Made by a program: the position numbers and the translations under genes. From positions 1 through 5,802 of the forward strand of contig CALCJG010000061.1 of NCBI GenBank assembly GCA_937967705.1: a stretch of DNA of 5,802 nt. Direction: 5' to 3'. The notes below the pieces were generated by a model. It was not told the DNA's origin. It saw nothing but the letters and a program-made list of their open reading frames with translations, and ran no database searches. Each line of letters opens with the position of its first letter. Within the stretch, counting starts at the first letter, position 1. Shown in pieces: positions 1-2,949 of this stretch. The stretch is from an uncultured Spirochaetia bacterium. Its GTDB lineage: Bacteria; Spirochaetota; UBA4802; JAGODF01.

Positions 1-34
1 TACACTCTTTCCCTACACGACGCTCTTCCGATCT
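1..34 (+). other. Illumina TruSeq adapter remnant (not biological)
   Basis: All 34 bases match the 3' end of the Illumina TruSeq universal/P5 adapter, which includes the read-1 primer site ending in GCTCTTCCGATCT. It reads in the direction expected for adapter followed by insert, so genomic sequence starts at about base 35. On the minus strand the adapter supplies a false coding tail (D-R-K-S-V-V) and a false TAG stop at 13-15 for the neighbouring gene. This is direct recognition of a known synthetic sequence. It also implies that base 1 is a contig or read end, not a natural junction. Confidence 0.97.
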
Positions 35-276
35 TCTTTCTGCATCATTTTGAGGGTGATGCTGTCTTCCTGAATCAGGTTGAGAAAATGCGGGTTTTCA
101 TTGAAGAGGAGGACGATATAGGCGTAAAACTTCCCGTTGGTATTGCGTATATTGATCAGGCTTGACTGGAATTCAGGACTTACAGAGTGATCAGCGTTTA
201 CAATCCCAGAATCCCACCCCAGCAAGCTGATAATAAACATAAGGACGAATGCCGATAGTGAATACCCTTTTTTCAT
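35..276 (-). CDS. Exported protein of unknown function, 3' end missing
   Basis: Only the first 80 codons or so are genuine. The frame runs into adapter sequence, so the apparent stop at 13-15 and the last six or seven residues are artefacts and the true length is unknown. The ATG at 274-276 has a modest GGGA 8 bases upstream. Residues 1-29 look like a signal peptide: a basic start (MKKGYS), a hydrophobic core (AFVLMFIISLLG) and a possible cleavage site near VNA-D. The product is therefore probably exported to the periplasm or outer envelope. The mature part (about residues 30-80) has an alternating strand-like stretch, FYAYIVLLFNENPHFLNLI, but I recognise no family. It lies 44 bases behind the thioredoxin-like gene on the same strand and is probably co-transcribed with it. 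Confidence 0.75.
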
Positions 277-320
277 TTATTTGATCCCGTTCCCTGCCAA
301 TATTCCTGACTGCAAATTGT

Positions 321-863
321 CTATTTAATAATATAACCATGTTCTATAAAGCGTTTCCGAAAATTTTGGGCTTTTTTACGGATTATATGAAGCCGCTCTT
401 TCGGCTCATAGCCGATAAAATCGGCAACGGCCATGCCGTTGTAGTACCAGACGAGGGCCGGTATGGATATTTTACCGGGTCTCCTCTCTCCGATTTCTTT
501 GCGTGAAATTTGTTCAATTTCGGTGAATTTCCTTTTTTTTATCAGTTTATTAATATCGACTCTGTACCTTGACTTAATGGGTGCTCCCAGAACTTTTAGA
601 AATTCCTTTACGGTGATATCACAATCCTCTGAATGACTGCGGGAATCGTAATAAAGGATGACAATTAAACCCCGGGATCCAGTAATCGTTTTTCGGTAAT
701 GCTCTGTTATATCATAGAAAATAAGCTTTGATTCGGCTCCAAAAGAGAGTCCCGGAATGCATAACGGAAGGACCGTCAGGAAGACAAGCCCGGCAAGGAT
801 ACCGCCGGCAGAACGCATAATCCGATCGGGCAAGGGAACTTGTATTACGGTTTTATCGGGCAT
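321..863 (-). CDS. Exported thioredoxin-fold protein with SxxC site
   Basis: A 180-residue protein, not assigned to a named family. An internal Met16 (codon 816-818) starts a cleaner signal peptide (MRSAGGILAGLVFLTVLPLC..., ending near SFGA-ES at about residue 44) and may be the true start. Neither start has a good ribosome binding site. The mature region resembles a thioredoxin fold. A hydrophobic strand GLIVILYYD (65-73) is followed by S78-E-D-C81 where thioredoxins carry CxxC. Later comes ISIPALVWYYNG (132-143), with Pro135 matching the cis-proline loop, then FIGYEPKERL (149-158) like the final strand and helix. C81 is the only cysteine outside the signal peptide, so a dithiol oxidoreductase is unlikely. 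A monothiol, structural or binding role is possible (inference). The C-terminus is strongly basic. The gene sits 64 bases after the small membrane protein gene and 44 before the truncated exported protein, all on one strand. Confidence 0.8.
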   Translation of the reverse strand: MPDKTVIQVPLPDRIMRSAGGILAGLVFLTVLPLCIPGLSFGAESKLIFYDITEHYRKTITGSRGLIVILYYDSRSHSEDCDITVKEFLKVLGAPIKSRYRVDINKLIKKRKFTEIEQISRKEIGERRPGKISIPALVWYYNGMAVADFIGYEPKERLHIIRKKAQNFRKRFIEHGYIIK

Positions 864-927
864 GCCTGTTGTTCGACAGTGTCGGAATCTGTCCTGTTAC
901 AGAGTATTGACAAATTAACTGGCTTTC

Positions 928-1179
928 TCAGGGGGTATTCTTGATTACATTGGAGAGAATGAACCAGAAGAACATAACGACGATAAAAAGACCCCAAAGC
1001 GCTACAAGGATCAGGGCCAGAGACTGATTCTTGCTTACCCAGGAAAAAATCTTGGAATTCTTGTGTTCCAGTATAAGTTTAAATACCTTGGTGGAAACCT
1101 TTTCTTCCTTCAAATAATATGGACTGCTTTTGGGTTCAACTTCTTTTTCTGTATTTTTTTCAACCGGCGTATCCTGCAT
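928..1179 (-). CDS. Small single-pass membrane protein, 83 aa, unknown function
   Basis: The frame is open up to 1467, but I place the start at the ATG 1177-1179. That codon has AAGGA 8 bases upstream (1188-1192), and a strong minus-strand promoter lies at 1266-1293, inside the upstream extension. The 96 extra residues of the longer reading look like translated AT-rich intergenic DNA. The 83-residue product has a charged, hydrophilic N-terminal half (MQDTPVEKNTEKEVEPKSSP...) and one long hydrophobic helix near the C-terminus (about residues 53-77, LALILVALWGLFIVVMFFWF), ending in KNTP. There is no signal peptide, so it resembles a tail-anchored inner-membrane protein with a cytoplasmic N-terminus (inference). 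No family recognised. It is the first gene of the probable three-gene minus-strand unit. Confidence 0.7.
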   Translation of the reverse strand: MQDTPVEKNTEKEVEPKSSPYYLKEEKVSTKVFKLILEHKNSKIFSWVSKNQSLALILVALWGLFIVVMFFWFILSNVIKNTP

Positions 1180-1187
1180 GATTCCTA

Positions 1188-1192
1188 TCCTT
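1188..1192 (-). promoter_or_regulatory. Ribosome binding site deciding the 1179 start
   Basis: AAGGA on the minus strand ends 8 bases before the ATG at 1177-1179; a second AGGA lies closer to it. This is the best Shine-Dalgarno match near the small membrane protein gene and favours the 83-residue product over the 179-residue reading. Confidence 0.6.
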
Positions 1193-1265
1193 GATATTGC
1201 AGACCCCTGTGTGATGTATTGAAGGATGTCTGTCAGTGTTATACTACGAAAAAATATTTCTGCAT

Positions 1266-1293
1266 ATTGTAGTGATAAATTAAGAATTGTCAA
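1266..1293 (-). promoter_or_regulatory. Sigma-70-type promoter for the minus-strand gene cluster
   Basis: On the minus strand a perfect -35 box TTGACA (1288-1293) is followed after 16 bases by TACAAT (1266-1271, five of six matches to TATAAT). Transcription would start near 1259, giving an untranslated leader of about 80 bases before the ATG at 1179. This is the best promoter match found by eye in the window. It assumes a housekeeping sigma factor with the usual consensus. Confidence 0.6.
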
Positions 1294-1396
1294 TAATATA
1301 TTAGGAAGTAAACAAAAAATACGGAATAACACCGTCTGTTTTCTCTGCCGGCCGGGGTAAACCTTGATGCATTTAACAATTGGGGAATAAAAATGG

Positions 1397-1424
1397 TTGA
1401 TTAATATGTTCGAATGGTGATAAT
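1397..1424 (+). promoter_or_regulatory. Candidate nikR promoter
   Basis: TTGATT (1397-1402) and GATAAT (1419-1424) are separated by 16 bases, matching four of six and five of six consensus positions. Transcription would start near 1431, about 175 bases before the nikR ATG. A weaker alternative pairs TTGATA at 1432-1437 with TGCTAT at 1455-1460. In AT-rich DNA such matches occur by chance, so this is only a candidate. Confidence 0.35.
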
Positions 1425-1501
1425 CCTTTAGTTGATATATATGATGCACGATTGTGCTATCCATCAACTGCCCGTATAGAACAGTTAAAATATTATTAAT
1501 T

Positions 1502-1545
1502 CGCCCTCTGCCGGGCTGTTGTTGGCAGTAACGGCCGGGTGGGTG
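1502..1545 (+). promoter_or_regulatory. GC-rich, possibly folded leader ahead of nikR
   Basis: A GC-rich island in AT-rich DNA can fold into nested stems. An outer stem pairs CGCCC (1502-1506) with GGGTG (1541-1545, one G-U pair), and an inner stem pairs CTGCC (1508-1512) with GGCAG (1524-1528). It lies about 60 bases before the nikR start codon. It matches no riboswitch class that I recognise, and the stems are short. Confidence 0.25.
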
Positions 1546-1592
1546 AAGTATTCTTTCAGTTCTTCATAAGTTAAAATTTTTTACTCTTTGCT

Positions 1593-1596
1593 GGAG
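1593..1596 (+). promoter_or_regulatory. nikR ribosome binding site
   Basis: GGAG lies 9 bases before the ATG at 1606-1608. It supports that start over the in-frame TTG at 1588, which would itself sit upstream of this site and add six residues unlike known NikR N-termini. Confidence 0.75.
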
Positions 1597-1605
1597 AGAC
1601 CAAAA

Positions 1606-2025
1606 ATGAATAATGTCATCCGCTTTGGGGTTTCCATTGATGAAAAGTTGCTGAAAAAATTCGATGCCCTTACTGAGGAAAAGGGTTATGTCAACAGATC
1701 AGAGGCTATCCGCGATTTGATCCGGGATATGCTTGTACGGGAGGAAACCGCGGATCCTGAAACGGAGGTGATTGGTACTCTTACGCTGATTTATAGCCAT
1801 GATGTCCGTGAAATATCAGACCGTCTGAATGAAGTTCAGCACAGTTATTATCAGAATATTGTTTCAGCGGTACATGTGCATCTGGATGAACATAATTGCC
1901 TCGAGGTACTGATCCTGCGGGGGATGGCCAGGGTTGTACAGACCATTGCCGACAATATGCTTTCCATAAAAAATGTACGCCATGGGAAGCTGACCATTAC
2001 CTCAACAGGAAAAAATCTCCCCTGA
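1606..2025 (+). CDS. nikR: Nickel-responsive transcriptional regulator NikR
   Basis: A 139-residue protein, close to the usual NikR length, with the whole family layout. Residues 4-46 form the ribbon-helix-helix DNA-binding domain (strand IRFGVSID, then the characteristic GYVNRSEAIRDLIRDML at 27-43). Residues about 55-133 form the ACT-like nickel-binding tetramer domain (GTLTLIYSHD, QHSYYQNIVSAVHVHLD, CLEVLILRG, VRHGKL). All four high-affinity nickel ligands known from E. coli NikR (H76, H87, H89, C95) are present as H79, H90, H92 and C98. The family binds operators when loaded with Ni(II), usually repressing nickel uptake genes. No nickel transporter, hydrogenase or urease gene is visible here, so targets are unknown. 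Autoregulation or control of the divergent minus-strand genes is possible but not shown. The start is ATG 1606, with GGAG 9 bases upstream. An eight-T run follows the gene (2038-2045) without a convincing hairpin. Confidence 0.96.
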   Translation: MNNVIRFGVSIDEKLLKKFDALTEEKGYVNRSEAIRDLIRDMLVREETADPETEVIGTLTLIYSHDVREISDRLNEVQHSYYQNIVSAVHVHLDEHNCLEVLILRGMARVVQTIADNMLSIKNVRHGKLTITSTGKNLP

Positions 2026-2176
2026 ATCATCTTCAAATTTTTTTTATTTGCTAAACTTTAAAGACACCCTCACCGACAATAGGAATGGGGGAAGATAGGC
2101 TCTCCCGGGATACAGCGATTGTGAGTACGATTCTGTATCATGCGGTAGGCGTATGAATGGAAGTGTGAACGTCGTT

Positions 2177-2197
2177 TATAGATAATCAGGATCTATA
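2177..2197. repeat. Inverted repeat A ahead of the LysM/LytM gene
   Basis: TATAGAT (2177-2183) and ATCTATA (2191-2197) are perfect inverted copies around a 7-base loop, AATCAGG. Allowing a two-base bulge, an outer CG pair extends the stem. It abuts inverted repeat B, with base 2197 shared. It may be an operator half of a double site or the first hairpin of a structured leader. Confidence 0.6.
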
Positions 2198-2220
2198 CGG
2201 AACATAAGGAGATGTTCCGT
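2197..2220. repeat. Inverted repeat B, 9-bp arms with AAGGAG loop
   Basis: ACGGAACAT (2197-2205) and ATGTTCCGT (2212-2220) are perfect 9-bp inverted copies separated by AAGGAG (2206-2211), which is itself a strong Shine-Dalgarno sequence. As DNA it looks like a 24-bp dyad operator. As RNA it is a hairpin displaying a ribosome binding site in its loop, 12 bases before the start codon at 2233. Its centre lies about 21 bases from that of repeat A, roughly two helical turns. Confidence 0.7.
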
Positions 2221-2245
2221 TAACAAACAGGGATGTTAAACAGGG
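2211..2245 (+). repeat. Imperfect tandem duplication over the start codon
   Basis: GATGTT...AAACAGG occurs twice head to tail. The first copy has GATGTT at 2211-2216 and AAACAGGG at 2225-2232; the second has GATGTT at 2232-2237 and AAACAGGG at 2238-2245. The first copy carries eight extra bases between the two blocks. The ATG used by the LysM/LytM gene is in the second copy. The matching ATG in the first copy (2212) is in the same frame but meets TAA at 2221. Confidence 0.6.
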
Positions 2246-2949
2246 CAATCAAATTCCTCATCGTTTTTTTATGTCTGGAACTGTGCGAAATCGCCATCGG
2301 TCAGTGTTTTTATTCTGTATCCCATTCGGGACTCTGGGCTGCGGGTCGTTATAAACGGGTAAAAAGCCACAATCAGGGAGTTAAGAAGGGAGAATACCGG
2401 ATGCACCGCGTGAGGCGAGGCGAAAACCTGCATAAAATTTCGGATAAATATCATGTTTCGATAGACGAACTCTGTCGTATCAACCGAATCAAGCGGGATG
2501 AAGGCCTTGATTATGGTATGCTGTTGAAAATACCCAACAACGGGACGTTAAAACACGGGGAGGAGGCCTTCAAAAGCGGCAGTAGGCCCTACTTCCAGTG
2601 GCCCCTTCGAAAGGTGATCCATATTAAGCGGGATGGAAGAGATGGGGTAAAATCCATAGGCATCATTATAACGGGAAGGGGAGGATCGGCAGTTTATTCC
2701 TCTGCCTCCGGCAGAGTCAAGAAGATCGGATGGATGCGGGGTTTCGGCAAGTATGTCATACTGAAACATGAGGGACGATATATAACGGTATACGCCAATA
2801 TGGACCGTGTATTTGTGAAAGAGGGAGATAGTGTGGAGAAGGGGCATATGATCGGACGTATTGACGAACAGGACAATCGCCTTCATTTCCAGATCAACTG
2901 TGCGGGGAAGACACGGGATCCTCTCAATCTGCTGCCTAAAAAGAGTTAA
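2233..2949 (+). CDS. Exported LysM protein with degenerate LytM/M23 domain (NlpD/EnvC-like)
   Basis: A 238-residue protein. Residues 1-23 form a probable signal peptide with two unusual glutamates (E16, E19) in its hydrophobic part. Cys25 follows, but IGQC is a poor lipobox. A LysM peptidoglycan-binding domain spans about 57-101 (HRVRRGENLHKISDKY to LLKIP). A LytM/M23-like domain spans about 120-234 (FQWPL, GSAVYSSASGRV, GKYVILKHEGRYITVYA, V-K-E-G-D-SVEKG, LHFQI, DPLNLLP). Against active M23 peptidases the HxxxD zinc motif is S141...I145, the catalytic His of YAHL is N189, and HxH is R216-L-H218, so only H218 remains. By analogy with NlpD and EnvC the protein should bind peptidoglycan and activate amidases at division rather than cut (inference). 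The start is not strongly supported: the only good Shine-Dalgarno, AAGGAG at 2206-2211, is 21 bases away in a hairpin loop. An alternative start is 2401. The gene ends tail to tail with the GGDEF gene, overlapping it by four bases. Confidence 0.88.
   Translation: MLNRAIKFLIVFLCLELCEIAIGQCFYSVSHSGLWAAGRYKRVKSHNQGVKKGEYRMHRVRRGENLHKISDKYHVSIDELCRINRIKRDEGLDYGMLLKIPNNGTLKHGEEAFKSGSRPYFQWPLRKVIHIKRDGRDGVKSIGIIITGRGGSAVYSSASGRVKKIGWMRGFGKYVILKHEGRYITVYANMDRVFVKEGDSVEKGHMIGRIDEQDNRLHFQINCAGKTRDPLNLLPKKS

Larger units (their letters stand above)
1180..1605. other. AT-rich divergent intergenic region
   Basis: About 425 bases separate the 83-aa membrane protein gene (minus) from nikR (plus). The region is AT-rich apart from two short GC islands, at about 1345-1357 and 1502-1545. 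It holds the minus-strand promoter at 1266-1293, a weaker plus-strand candidate at 1397-1424, a possible structured leader at 1502-1545 and the nikR ribosome binding site. The open minus-strand frame crossing it (to 1467) is judged non-coding. No canonical NikR box was found. No tRNA, known riboswitch or mobile element was recognised here. Confidence 0.65.

Noticed and set aside
874..884. Small palindrome CGACAGTGTCG before the thioredoxin-like gene
   Set aside because: Eleven bases with a one-base centre can arise by chance and cannot form an ordinary hairpin; nothing else supports an operator here.
1180..1467. N-terminal extension of the small membrane protein gene (96 extra residues)
   Set aside because: It reads like translated AT-rich intergenic DNA and contains a strong minus-strand promoter. 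The ATG at 1179 has the better ribosome binding site.
1502..1545. Known riboswitch upstream of nikR
   Set aside because: I could not match the conserved cores of NiCo, cobalamin or cyclic di-GMP riboswitches, so it is kept only as an unnamed possible leader.
1588..1605. TTG start adding six residues to NikR
   Set aside because: The Shine-Dalgarno GGAG at 1593-1596 lies within this extension, and NikR homologues begin near the ATG at 1606.
2026..2110. Intrinsic terminator after nikR
   Set aside because: There is a T run at 2038-2045, but no convincing GC-rich hairpin directly before it. The GGGA/TCCC pairing further on is short and not followed by a T run.
2212..2223. Leader peptide Met-Phe-Arg upstream of the LysM gene
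   Set aside because: AAGGAG abuts the ATG with no spacing, which is too close for efficient initiation, and three codons are too few to call a gene.
2269..2886. Minus-strand open frames opposite the LysM/LytM gene
   Set aside because: The plus-strand product shows clear LysM and LytM motifs; the antisense products show none.
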